Below the pieces are notes generated by a model. That model was given only the letters and a program-made list of their open reading frames with translations, made no database searches and was not told the DNA's origin. Shown one piece after another: positions 18,707 to 27,121 of a DNA stretch of 64,000 bases (position 1 is the stretch's first letter; each line of letters opens with the position of its first letter). The position numbers and the translations under genes were made by a program. This DNA comes from Pseudomonas fontis (lineage in GTDB: Bacteria; Pseudomonadota; Gammaproteobacteria; Pseudomonadales; Pseudomonadaceae): the NCBI RefSeq assembly GCF_028656955.1, contig NZ_JAMDGY010000076.1:37555-101554 (forward strand). Reading direction: 5' to 3'.

Positions 18707-21700
18707 ATGAACTCAGCAGAACAGGATCCACAACGCCAAAGCCGTCTCGAGCAAGCGCTGCTTGAACGGCGCAAAGGCGCCACCGGCAGCACACTCCCCA
18801 GCGGCGCGCCGCCGGCATTGTCTGCGGCCCAGCAACGGCTATGGCTGCACCAGTCGCTGGAGGCGCTCGGCGGCCTGTACAACATGCCCTGTGCCTTGCG
18901 CTTGCGCGGGGCCGTGGATGTCGAAGCCTTGCGTCACGCCATCGAGCACCTGGTACAGCGCCATGCGGTGCTGCGCACCGTCATCGAAGAACAGGCCGGC
19001 CAGCCCCGGGCGCGCTGCTGCGAGACGCCGCGCATCGACCTGCCGGTGCTGGAAATGGCCGATGAAGCACAGGCCCATGACTGGTTGCGCGGCGAAGCCA
19101 ATGCACCGCTTGACCTGAGCAAGGCACCGCTGCTGCGTGCGCACCTGCTGCGCCTGGACAGCCGCCACCATCTGCTGTCGCTCACGGTTCACCATATCGC
19201 CTGCGATGGCTGGTCGATGGGTGTGATACTGCGCGAGATCGGCCAGGCCTACGAGGCCTTCAGCCAAGGGCTGCCCTCCCCCCTGCCGGCGCTCAAGGCG
19301 CACTATGCCGACTATGCCCAGTGGCAGCAGCAGTGGCTGAGCGAAGCGCGGCTGGACACCCAGCTGACCTTCTGGAAGCAGCAATTGAAGGACGCCCCGG
19401 CGCTGCTTTCCCTGCCGCTGGAGCAGCCACGACCGGCCCGTCAAAGCTACGCCGGCAAGACCCTGCGCTTTGCCCTGGATGCCGATCTGAACAACCGATT
19501 GCGCAGCTTTTGCCGCAGCCGCGGAGTCACGCCCTACATGCTGTTGCTGGCCGTGTTCAATGTGCTGCTGTCGCGCTACAGCGCCAGTGAAGACATCGTC
19601 GTGGGTTCACCGGTGGCCAACCGCTTCCCCCAGGAGACCGAGGCCCTGGTGGGGTTCTTCGTCAACACCCTGGTGATGCGCAATCAGCCACGGGCAGCGT
19701 TGTCCTTCGAAGCGTTCCTGCAACAGGTCAAGCAGCAGGCCTTGGCCGCCTATGCCCATCAGGACGTGCCGTTCGACCGGGTAGTGCACGCCTTGCAGCC
19801 GGAGCGCAGCGCTAGCCACAGTCCGCTGTTCCAGGTCGAGTTCGTGCTGCAACAAGGCCTGCCGCAACGTTTCGCCCTGGGCAAGGCCAGTGTTGAACCG
19901 CTGCCTCGCGAGAGCAGTTACACCAAGTTCGACCTCACCCTGGCCCTGGAGGATGCTGCCGAGCAGATCAACGGGCAGATCGAATACAACAGTGAATTGT
20001 TCAGCGAAGGTTTTGCCCAACGCATGGCCGGGCATTTGCGTTGCCTGCTGGCGTCGGCGTTGGCTTCACCCGAATGCGCCCTGGGCACGCTCAGCCTGTT
20101 GCCTGAAGAAGAACAGGCCACTCTGCGCCGCTGGGGCGCACCCAGCCACGACCCGCTGCCCGACAAACACCTGCTGACCTACCTCGCCGACACAGTCGCC
20201 GCCCGGCCTGATGCCACGGCACTGGAGCATGGCAGGCAACGGTTGAGCTATCTGGAGCTTGATCGCCTGAGCAACCGCATTGCCCACGCCCTGAAGGCTG
20301 CCAATGTTGGCCGTGGTGCCCGCGTGGCGCTGTACATGGCGCGCGGCAGCCTCTATTTGGCGTCCATGCTGGCCACCTTCAAGCTGGGCGCACTGTTCGT
20401 TCCTTTCGACCCACAGCAGCGCGCCGAGCGCACGACACGCATGCTCGAGCACAGCCTGCCGGCATTGATCCTGGCTGATCCGCCAGCAGCCGAAGCACTG
20501 GCGCAATTGCCGCTGTCGGCGGCGTACCTGCAGCTCGACAACCACTACCTCGCATCGTTTGCCGACACCTGGACGGACAGCCACGCCGGGCGCCTCGACG
20601 ACACCGCCTACATGATCTTCACCTCGGGTTCCACCGGTGAGCCGAAAGCCGCCATGGTCAGCCATCGCGGCATGCTCAACCATCTGCTGGCCAAGGCTGC
20701 AGACCTGCAATTGAGCAGCACCGATTGCATCGCGCAGATCGCGGTGCAGACATTCGATGTGGCCGTCTGGCAGTTCTTCGTGGCCCTGCTGGTCGGCGCG
20801 CGCACCCGCGTAATCACCGGCACCGAGGCCTGGGAGCCGAGCCAATTGCTGACACAGCTGCAGGACAACGGTGTCAGCATTGTCGAAACCGTCCCCTCGC
20901 ACCTGGAGTTGCTGCTGGACGAGCTTGCCGCTCAGCCGCAACGCTACCCCTTGCCGGGCCTGCGCTGGATGATCAGCAACGGCGAGCCGCTGGCCACGGC
21001 CTTGGCGACACGCTGGTTCGCGGCCTGTCCGGACATTCATCTGATGAACGCCTACGGGCCCAGCGAGTGTTCGGACGATGTGACTCACCTGTGCCTAAAA
21101 GCGGCCCCAGCTTCCACCCAGCCGTACCTGTCCATCGGCCAGCCCATCGGCAATGCGCGCATTCATGTTTTGGATGCACAGCTGCAACGGGTGCCGATTG
21201 GCGTCACCGGGGAGATCCACATCGGCGGGCTGTGCGTCGGCCAAGGCTATTTCCACGACCCGCAGCGCAGCGCCGAGCGATTCATCGACGACCCCTTCGA
21301 CAGCCGCCCCGGTGCGCGCCTGTACAAGACCGGCGACCTCGGCCGCTACCTCGCCGATGGCAGCCTGCAAATGCTCGGACGTTGCGATTTCCAGCTAAAG
21401 ATTCGCGGTTGTCGCATTGAAGCCGGGGAAGTCGAAGCCGTGCTGCGTACACACCCGGCGGTCGAACAGGCACTGGTACTGGGGGACAAGGACGCCAGCG
21501 AGCAGGCACAACTGGTCGCCTATGTCATTGCACCGCAACGACCCGCGCCCTCGGCGACGAGCCTGCGCACTTACTGTCGCCAGCATCTGCCCGACTACAT
21601 GGTACCTGCGGCCATCTGCCTGCTCGATAGCTTCCCGTTGCTGGCCAATGGCAAGGTCGATCGTGGGGCACTGCCGCCCATGGCGAGCTTCGACCTGGGC

Positions 21701-21961
21701 AGCGATGTGCCCTACCGTGCTCCGCGCAACGCGCTGGAAACCCGCCTTGCCGCGATTTGGGCGCCGTTGCTGGGCGTTGAGCGCATCGGCATCGACGACA
21801 GCTTCTTCCAGCTGGGCGGGCACTCGTTGCTAGCCGTCGAGTTGACCAGCCTGTGCCGCGACGTGCTTGGCCCACAGCTGAATGTGGCCCAGTTGTTCGA
21901 GTACCCGACCATCGCCGAACTGGTCGAGTGCTGTTGCGCGACCCAGCAGGAGGCAATATGA
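18707..21961 (+). CDS. Single-module NRPS (C-A-PCP), predicted diaminopropionate-activating
   Basis: This 1084-residue NRPS module starts at the ATG at 18707, preceded by a GGAGAGGGAA stretch. The C domain (about 20-470) has canonical H162-H163-IACDG. The A domain (about 485-990) has the TSGSTGEPK loop near 640. The PCP has Ser1040 in GGHS. Reading the pocket against PheA by eye gives DVWEINADD: Glu at 278 and Asp-Asp at 330/331 resemble the diaminobutyrate pocket I recall (DIWELTADD), so a short diamino acid such as Dap is the natural reading. The gene lies immediately after the Dap pair sbnAB. Its C domain would accept the PKS-extended chain. The stop overlaps the next NRPS start (ATGA). 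Confidence 0.94.
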   Translation: MNSAEQDPQRQSRLEQALLERRKGATGSTLPSGAPPALSAAQQRLWLHQSLEALGGLYNMPCALRLRGAVDVEALRHAIEHLVQRHAVLRTVIEEQAGQPRARCCETPRIDLPVLEMADEAQAHDWLRGEANAPLDLSKAPLLRAHLLRLDSRHHLLSLTVHHIACDGWSMGVILREIGQAYEAFSQGLPSPLPALKAHYADYAQWQQQWLSEARLDTQLTFWKQQLKDAPALLSLPLEQPRPARQSYAGKTLRFALDADLNNRLRSFCRSRGVTPYMLLLAVFNVLLSRYSASEDIVVGSPVANRFPQETEALVGFFVNTLVMRNQPRAALSFEAFLQQVKQQALAAYAHQDVPFDRVVHALQPERSASHSPLFQVEFVLQQGLPQRFALGKASVEPLPRESSYTKFDLTLALEDAAEQINGQIEYNSELFSEGFAQRMAGHLRCLLASALASPECALGTLSLLPEEEQATLRRWGAPSHDPLPDKHLLTYLADTVAARPDATALEHGRQRLSYLELDRLSNRIAHALKAANVGRGARVALYMARGSLYLASMLATFKLGALFVPFDPQQRAERTTRMLEHSLPALILADPPAAEALAQLPLSAAYLQLDNHYLASFADTWTDSHAGRLDDTAYMIFTSGSTGEPKAAMVSHRGMLNHLLAKAADLQLSSTDCIAQIAVQTFDVAVWQFFVALLVGARTRVITGTEAWEPSQLLTQLQDNGVSIVETVPSHLELLLDELAAQPQRYPLPGLRWMISNGEPLATALATRWFAACPDIHLMNAYGPSECSDDVTHLCLKAAPASTQPYLSIGQPIGNARIHVLDAQLQRVPIGVTGEIHIGGLCVGQGYFHDPQRSAERFIDDPFDSRPGARLYKTGDLGRYLADGSLQMLGRCDFQLKIRGCRIEAGEVEAVLRTHPAVEQALVLGDKDASEQAQLVAYVIAPQRPAPSATSLRTYCRQHLPDYMVPAAICLLDSFPLLANGKVDRGALPPMASFDLGSDVPYRAPRNALETRLAAIWAPLLGVERIGIDDSFFQLGGHSLLAVELTSLCRDVLGPQLNVAQLFEYPTIAELVECCCATQQEAI

Positions 21962-24900
21962 CCCCGCCTGAATTGCATGATTTGGCCCCAAGCCAGATCC
22001 CGGAATGGTTCGCCTATCAGTTGGCCCCCGACAGCGCGGTGTACAACATCAGCTTCAACCATTTCTTCATGAGCCGGGTTGACCGGGCGGCATTCCACAA
22101 CGCCTGGCAGCAGTTGCTTGACCGGCATGACGTGTTCCGACTGCGAATGGCCTACGCCCAGGGCCGCCCCAAGCAATACCTGGGGGAACGCCAGGTGCTC
22201 GACCCCGCACGCCTGTTCATCGAGCGCACCACCCTGGCCGAGGATCAGGTGGCGGCCGAACAGGAGCGCCTGGCCCGCGACTTCGCCCTGCAACCTTTCG
22301 ACTTCGAGCAGGAGCACCTGTACCGCCTGCACCTGGTGGCCTACCCGGATGGCGAGCATCAACTGATCTTCACCGTGCACCACATCATCTGGGACGAGAC
22401 CAGTACCCTCAACCTGATTCGCGAGTTTGCCACGCTGTACAGCGGGCTGTGCCAGGGCCGCGATATTGCCCTGCCCGCGCTGAAATCGAGCTTTCTCGGC
22501 TATGCCCAGCGCACCAACGCAGCCCTGCGCTCCGGTGAACTGGAGGTGCACCGCGACTATTGGCTGCGCCAGTTCGCCAACCTGCCCGCAGCGCTGCAAC
22601 TGCCCACCGACCGGCCACGCCCGGTGGTGCAGACCTACAACGGCAACACGCTGAAAACCTGGCTGCCGAGGGCCATGGCGCGGGACATGACGAGTTTCTG
22701 TGCCCGTCACAACAGCACGCTGTTCATGTTGCTGCTGGCCACCCTGAACCTGTACTTCTACCGCACCTGCACCCAGGACGACATCATTCTTGGCTGCCCG
22801 CTGGCTGGCCGCGACGCCAGCGACCAGCCCCTGTTGGGGTGCTTTGCGGTGCCCATGCCGATTCGCACGCGAATCAGCGCCGACATGAGTTTCTCGGCCT
22901 TGTTGAGCCAGGTCGGCAGTACGGTGCTTGAGGCCTTCGAGCATTACCGCTACCCCTGCGTGAACATGATCGAACAACTCAGCCACCAGAAAGACCTGTC
23001 CCGGCCCAAGCTGTTCTCGGTCATGGCCGGGGTGCAGAACAACAAGTCGGAATTCGTCAGCATCGACCTGGGCGACGGCGAGTTGTATGCCAAGGAGGTC
23101 TATGCCGCAGAAAACCACGGTGCGCGCTTCGACTTGGCAATTGGCCTGGACCCGGTGGGCAGCGACATCAAGTTTTTCTGCACCTACAACAGCGACCTGT
23201 TTGACGCCGACAGCGTTGAGCGGATGCTCGACAGCCTGGAAACTCTGATCGAGGCCGTGATAGACGACCCCGGCCAGCCTCTGCCGAGCTACCCATTACT
23301 GTCCCGGGAAGCGGCCAGGCAGGTGCTGAAGGATTTCAACCCGCCGTTGCCGATCACTGACCCATCCTCGACGGCATTGGACCTGATCGATGCCCAGTGT
23401 CAGCGCCATCCCCGCGCCTGCGCCCTGTCCACACCGCAAGGCATCCTGAGCTATGCCGAACTGGCACACGAAGTTGATCGCCTTGCCCGTGCACTGGTGG
23501 ACCTGGGTGTCGTGCCGGGTGACCGGGTAGGCGTGTTGCTGGAAGCCGGCGCACATTCGGTTATTACCCTGCTGGCCATCCTGCGCCTGGGCGCGGTGCA
23601 TGTGCCCCTGCATGAAGACTGGCCGCAAGCACGCCGCGAAGCGGTGGCACGCCAAGTTGGCTTCAAGCTGATGCTCGGTTGTCGTGCATTGGCCGAGCAG
23701 GCACGTGCGCTGTGCCCGCGGACCTTGTTGCTTGATCACCTGTTGCCCCTGGCCCCAGGCCTGCCAAGGCTCGCCAGCCGGGCGCGTGGCGAGCAGTTGG
23801 CCTACCTGTTGTTCACCTCCGGCTCTACTGGCCAACCCAAAGGCATACCCATTGCCCATGCCGGCCTGCACGCACTGCTGTCGGCGACCCAGGCCCGTTA
23901 TCAGTTGCAAGCGGGCGAGCGCCTGTTGTTCTGGACGGCCTGTACCTTCGACGCGTCGCTGCTGGACATGCTCTGGCCGCTCAGCGCGGGTGCCCAGGTC
24001 GTGCCGTGGCCAGCGGGGCTCGCCCGCACCCCGGAGAACGTGCTGGAGCTGCTTGAGCGCGAGCGCATCGGGGTGCTGCAAACCGTACCGGCCATGCTGG
24101 ATGCCCTGGTGACCGCCGCGCAGCGCAGCGCACGCAAGCCCTCGGCCCTGCGCCTGATCATCTGCGGGGCCGCGGTGCTGAGCCGCAGCCTGGCCAATCG
24201 GGTGGCAACGGTGTTTGGTTGCCAACTGGTCAATCACTACGGGCCGACCGAAGCGACCGTCGACGCCTTGTGGTTCGACTGCGCTGAAACGAGCAGCGGC
24301 GACCGGGTGCCGATTGGCCGGCCGTTGCCCCATGTACAAGCGTATGTTCTCGATCGCCACGACCAGTTGCTGCCCGTTGGCGTACCGGGGCAGCTGTGCC
24401 TGGCTTCTACGGGGCTGAGCCCGGGTTACTGGCAGGCCCCGGAGCAAACACAGCAGGCGTTCTTCGACAAGGCATTGGCGCCCGACGAGCCGGTGCAGCG
24501 TTTGTACCGCAGCGGCGACATCGCTCGCCTTGATGCGCAGGGCCGGGTGCACTACATCGGTCGGCTGGACAATCAGGTCAAGGTCCGTGGCAACCGGGTC
24601 GAGCTGGGCGATATTGAAACCGCCCTGGGCGAGCACCCTGCAGTCGCCAAGGCCGCCGTGCTTTGGCAGGAGGACGATCAGGGTGGACGCCTGCGCGCAT
24701 TTGTCGAGTTGCGCGACAGCCATGTGCAGCAGATCGAGGCACGCAGGCAGGTGCTGCGCCAGTTCAGCGTGGCGCAACGGCCAGCGCTGCGGGCGCACAT
24801 GAACCTGATTCACCATGGCACCTGGCCGCGCTATTTTGCCGGTAGCCAGGTGTTGATGCGCCATTGGGAAGACCTCTATCGCCTGTTCCCGCAGTACCAG

Positions 24901-25920
24901 TTCTGCCTGGTGGACACTGCCGACACGGTCGCCTGCGTCGCCAATGGCATTCCGCTTTATTGGGATGGCCACAAGGGGAGTGTTCCCTCGGGTTGGGATG
25001 CCGGCCTGGAGTTGGCGCTGCACCAGCACGCACAAGGGATCGCGCCGAACACGGTACTGGGCCTGGCCGGCATCGTCGCCGAGCATTGCCAGGGACAAGG
25101 CCTGTCCAGCACGCTGGTTCGCGGCTTCCGTGCCCTGGCCCGGCAGCAGGGCCTTGAGCACTTCCTTGGACCGGTCCGGCCGGTGGGGATGAGCGAGGGC
25201 ACCAGCGTCGAGCGCTGGGCCCAGTTGCGCGACGAGCACGGTGAGCCGCTGGATTTCTGGCTGCGCACCCATTTGCGCCTCGGGGCCCGGGAACTGGGGG
25301 TAGCAACACACTCGCAGAGAATCGAAGGCACCGTGGCGCAATGGCAGGACTGGAGCGGTGTGCACTTTGATCGCCCTGGGGCCTGGCAGCTCGACGACAC
25401 CCTGCAAAGCGTGCAGGTCGACCTGCAAAACAACCTGGCGGTGTATTACGACCCCTCCATCTGGGTTGCGCACAGCGGCTTGAACGCATCGGCCGACGAC
25501 CCGCCCGCAGCGTGTGACCCTGCAACACTGCGCCACTACCTGAGCGAACGCTTGCCGGCCTACATGCTACCGGACGAGCTGGTACTGCTCGGCACATTGC
25601 CGCTCACCGAAAACGGCAAGCTCGACACCCGCCTGCTGCAAGGCACCCCGCAACCTGCCCAGCAAGCCATGGCCGGTGCCACCAGTTCGACCCAGCAGCG
25701 ACTGCTGCAGCTTTGGCAGCAAACCCTGCACAGGGACGACTTCGGTATCGACCAGGACTTCTTCCTGCTGGGTGGGCAGTCGTTGAAAGTCATTGAAATG
25801 CTCAGCGGCGTCGAGCAGGCCTATGGCCTGAAGGTCCGCCTGCAGGACTTCTATCGCGAGCCGAGCATCCGTCACCTTGAACGCCTGATCCAGGCCCGGG
25901 AGCGTCCATGTTCGACATGA
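21958..25920 (+). CDS. Terminal NRPS module with GNAT-like domain inserted in its A domain (C-A[GNAT]-PCP)
   Basis: This 1320-residue NRPS starts at an ATG overlapping the previous stop, with AGGAGG 5 bases upstream. The C domain (1-440) has H141-H142-IIWD-E147, so the final Gly is Glu. The A domain has a normal TSGSTGQPKG loop (about 618-628) and A8 motif (about 855-888). After the strand ending at Leu918 the A-domain pattern stops and resumes at about 1191 with the A9/A10 motifs (LPAYMLP, PLTENGKLD). The roughly 270 residues between them contain C1044-Q-G-Q-G-L-S, the acyl-CoA-binding loop of GNAT acyltransferases, and show other GNAT-like strand/helix spacing. The PCP has Ser1275 in GGQS. 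No thioesterase or reductase follows. The pocket reads DALQIGHVD and is not assignable. Confidence 0.93.
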   Translation: MTPPELHDLAPSQIPEWFAYQLAPDSAVYNISFNHFFMSRVDRAAFHNAWQQLLDRHDVFRLRMAYAQGRPKQYLGERQVLDPARLFIERTTLAEDQVAAEQERLARDFALQPFDFEQEHLYRLHLVAYPDGEHQLIFTVHHIIWDETSTLNLIREFATLYSGLCQGRDIALPALKSSFLGYAQRTNAALRSGELEVHRDYWLRQFANLPAALQLPTDRPRPVVQTYNGNTLKTWLPRAMARDMTSFCARHNSTLFMLLLATLNLYFYRTCTQDDIILGCPLAGRDASDQPLLGCFAVPMPIRTRISADMSFSALLSQVGSTVLEAFEHYRYPCVNMIEQLSHQKDLSRPKLFSVMAGVQNNKSEFVSIDLGDGELYAKEVYAAENHGARFDLAIGLDPVGSDIKFFCTYNSDLFDADSVERMLDSLETLIEAVIDDPGQPLPSYPLLSREAARQVLKDFNPPLPITDPSSTALDLIDAQCQRHPRACALSTPQGILSYAELAHEVDRLARALVDLGVVPGDRVGVLLEAGAHSVITLLAILRLGAVHVPLHEDWPQARREAVARQVGFKLMLGCRALAEQARALCPRTLLLDHLLPLAPGLPRLASRARGEQLAYLLFTSGSTGQPKGIPIAHAGLHALLSATQARYQLQAGERLLFWTACTFDASLLDMLWPLSAGAQVVPWPAGLARTPENVLELLERERIGVLQTVPAMLDALVTAAQRSARKPSALRLIICGAAVLSRSLANRVATVFGCQLVNHYGPTEATVDALWFDCAETSSGDRVPIGRPLPHVQAYVLDRHDQLLPVGVPGQLCLASTGLSPGYWQAPEQTQQAFFDKALAPDEPVQRLYRSGDIARLDAQGRVHYIGRLDNQVKVRGNRVELGDIETALGEHPAVAKAAVLWQEDDQGGRLRAFVELRDSHVQQIEARRQVLRQFSVAQRPALRAHMNLIHHGTWPRYFAGSQVLMRHWEDLYRLFPQYQFCLVDTADTVACVANGIPLYWDGHKGSVPSGWDAGLELALHQHAQGIAPNTVLGLAGIVAEHCQGQGLSSTLVRGFRALARQQGLEHFLGPVRPVGMSEGTSVERWAQLRDEHGEPLDFWLRTHLRLGARELGVATHSQRIEGTVAQWQDWSGVHFDRPGAWQLDDTLQSVQVDLQNNLAVYYDPSIWVAHSGLNASADDPPAACDPATLRHYLSERLPAYMLPDELVLLGTLPLTENGKLDTRLLQGTPQPAQQAMAGATSSTQQRLLQLWQQTLHRDDFGIDQDFFLLGGQSLKVIEMLSGVEQAYGLKVRLQDFYREPSIRHLERLIQARERPCST

Positions 25921-26540
25921 CCCGCCATCATCTGCGCCAGTTTCGTTTCCGTTGGCTGGCCTGGCGTGCCGACCCGTTGTACCTGCTGTTCGAGCGCATG
26001 TACCAGCTCGACCCGCAGCCACTGGACACGGTCACCCCGCATCCAGGGCAACGCGGCTTTCTGCTGACGCACTTCAGTTGCGCAGATTTCGCCCGCTACC
26101 GGGGCCGCGAGATCGCGTTCTTCAATGAGCGGCAGGTGGCGGTCTACTGGTTGCCCGGGGCGGCGCACAGCGGTGGCGGCTATGTGCCGAGCGGGCAATA
26201 CAGCGTGACGGTGGCCGGCCACGCCCTGCGTCGCCCGCTGCAACTGCTGGTGCACAAGGACGACGAGCAGACCCGCATCCACGCGGTGACCCTGCAATCG
26301 CGCGGGCTGAAAAGCGTTCAGGGCGGCTTCATCAACTTCGCGATCATCGCCCGTGAGTTGCATTGCCTGATGCTGCTGTGGCTGGAGCGCATGCAGTGGC
26401 GCCTGGATGACATCGACGATTGTGGGCCACTGCGTGATTTGCTGGATTGCGCGCGACAGCTTCCGGGCCAGACGCAAATGAAGGCAAGCGCCGACGCCTT
26501 GATGGCGGCGCTGGTGCACAGGACCGGAGGTCGCCAATGA
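25908..26540 (+). CDS. Unrecognised cytoplasmic protein of the NRPS locus
   Basis: This 210-residue protein matches no family I can name. It is Arg/His/Trp-rich with alternating charged and hydrophobic stretches, no signal peptide and no obvious membrane segment. It contains an NERQVAVYWLPG stretch near residue 70 and a His-rich helix (about 140-165). Its start overlaps the terminal NRPS by 13 bp, with GGGAG 5 bases before the ATG; an ATG at 25917 in an ATGA overlap is an alternative. It also overlaps the next gene by 4 bp. Such tight coupling on both sides argues that it acts with the last module or its product, for example in release or modification, but nothing in the residues shows a reaction. 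Confidence 0.7.
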   Translation: MFDMTRHHLRQFRFRWLAWRADPLYLLFERMYQLDPQPLDTVTPHPGQRGFLLTHFSCADFARYRGREIAFFNERQVAVYWLPGAAHSGGGYVPSGQYSVTVAGHALRRPLQLLVHKDDEQTRIHAVTLQSRGLKSVQGGFINFAIIARELHCLMLLWLERMQWRLDDIDDCGPLRDLLDCARQLPGQTQMKASADALMAALVHRTGGRQ

Positions 26541-27121
26541 TCGCGCAGTCCTTGCGCCACCTGGCGGCGCTGGAGCAGGCCAACGTCATCAGCATCCACC
26601 ATCGCCAATTGGCCTGCGCAGCGCAGCCCGTCGGCGAGCTGCTGGATCAGTTCGATGCCCCCTGTTCACCCTTGTGGCCCTATCAGCGCTGGCCGCGGGA
26701 CACCTTCGACGGCCCGATGCAGATTGGCGCCGTTGGCGGGCACGGCGCCACGCGCTATCGCCTGGAGCGCTACCAGCCGGGGCGCGAGGCGCTGTTCCGC
26801 TTTATCAGCCCGCACGGCTACCAGGGTATCCATGGTTTCCAGGTGCATCAATTGGAGGACGGGCGCAGTTGCCTGGTGCACTTCACCTGCCTGCACCTGA
26901 GCCCCTACCACCGCCTGATGTGGCACCTGATGGTGCGCTGGGTGCACGACGCGCTGCTCGGCGACCTGCTCGACAGCGCCGAGCAGCACCTGTGCGGCGC
27001 TGTCCATCGGCGCCGAGCCTGGAAATGGCGGGTGCATCTGATTCGTCACGCGCTCGGAGGCGCACGTCTGCTGGTCGAGTCGACCGGCCTGAAAAGGAGG
27101 AGCAAGCATGCACGCCAATGA
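26537..27121 (+). CDS. SRPBCC/START-like ligand-binding protein
   Basis: This 194-residue protein resembles SRPBCC (START/polyketide-cyclase-like) helix-grip proteins. Landmarks are an early SPLWPYQRWPRDTFDGP segment, a GAVGGHGATRYRLERYQPG core, the phenylalanine/glycine-rich strand with FISPHGYQG, and a long C-terminal amphipathic helix. Such proteins bind hydrophobic ligands, and some catalyse cyclisation or release. The ATG at 26537 has GGAGG 6 bases upstream and overlaps the previous stop in an ATGA. The gene also overlaps the following oxygenase-like gene by 14 bp. A role in handling or cyclising the assembly-line product is inference. Family assignment rests on pattern recognition of the WP...DGP...GGHG...RY signature, so I hold it moderately. 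Confidence 0.65.
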   Translation: MIAQSLRHLAALEQANVISIHHRQLACAAQPVGELLDQFDAPCSPLWPYQRWPRDTFDGPMQIGAVGGHGATRYRLERYQPGREALFRFISPHGYQGIHGFQVHQLEDGRSCLVHFTCLHLSPYHRLMWHLMVRWVHDALLGDLLDSAEQHLCGAVHRRRAWKWRVHLIRHALGGARLLVESTGLKRRSKHARQ

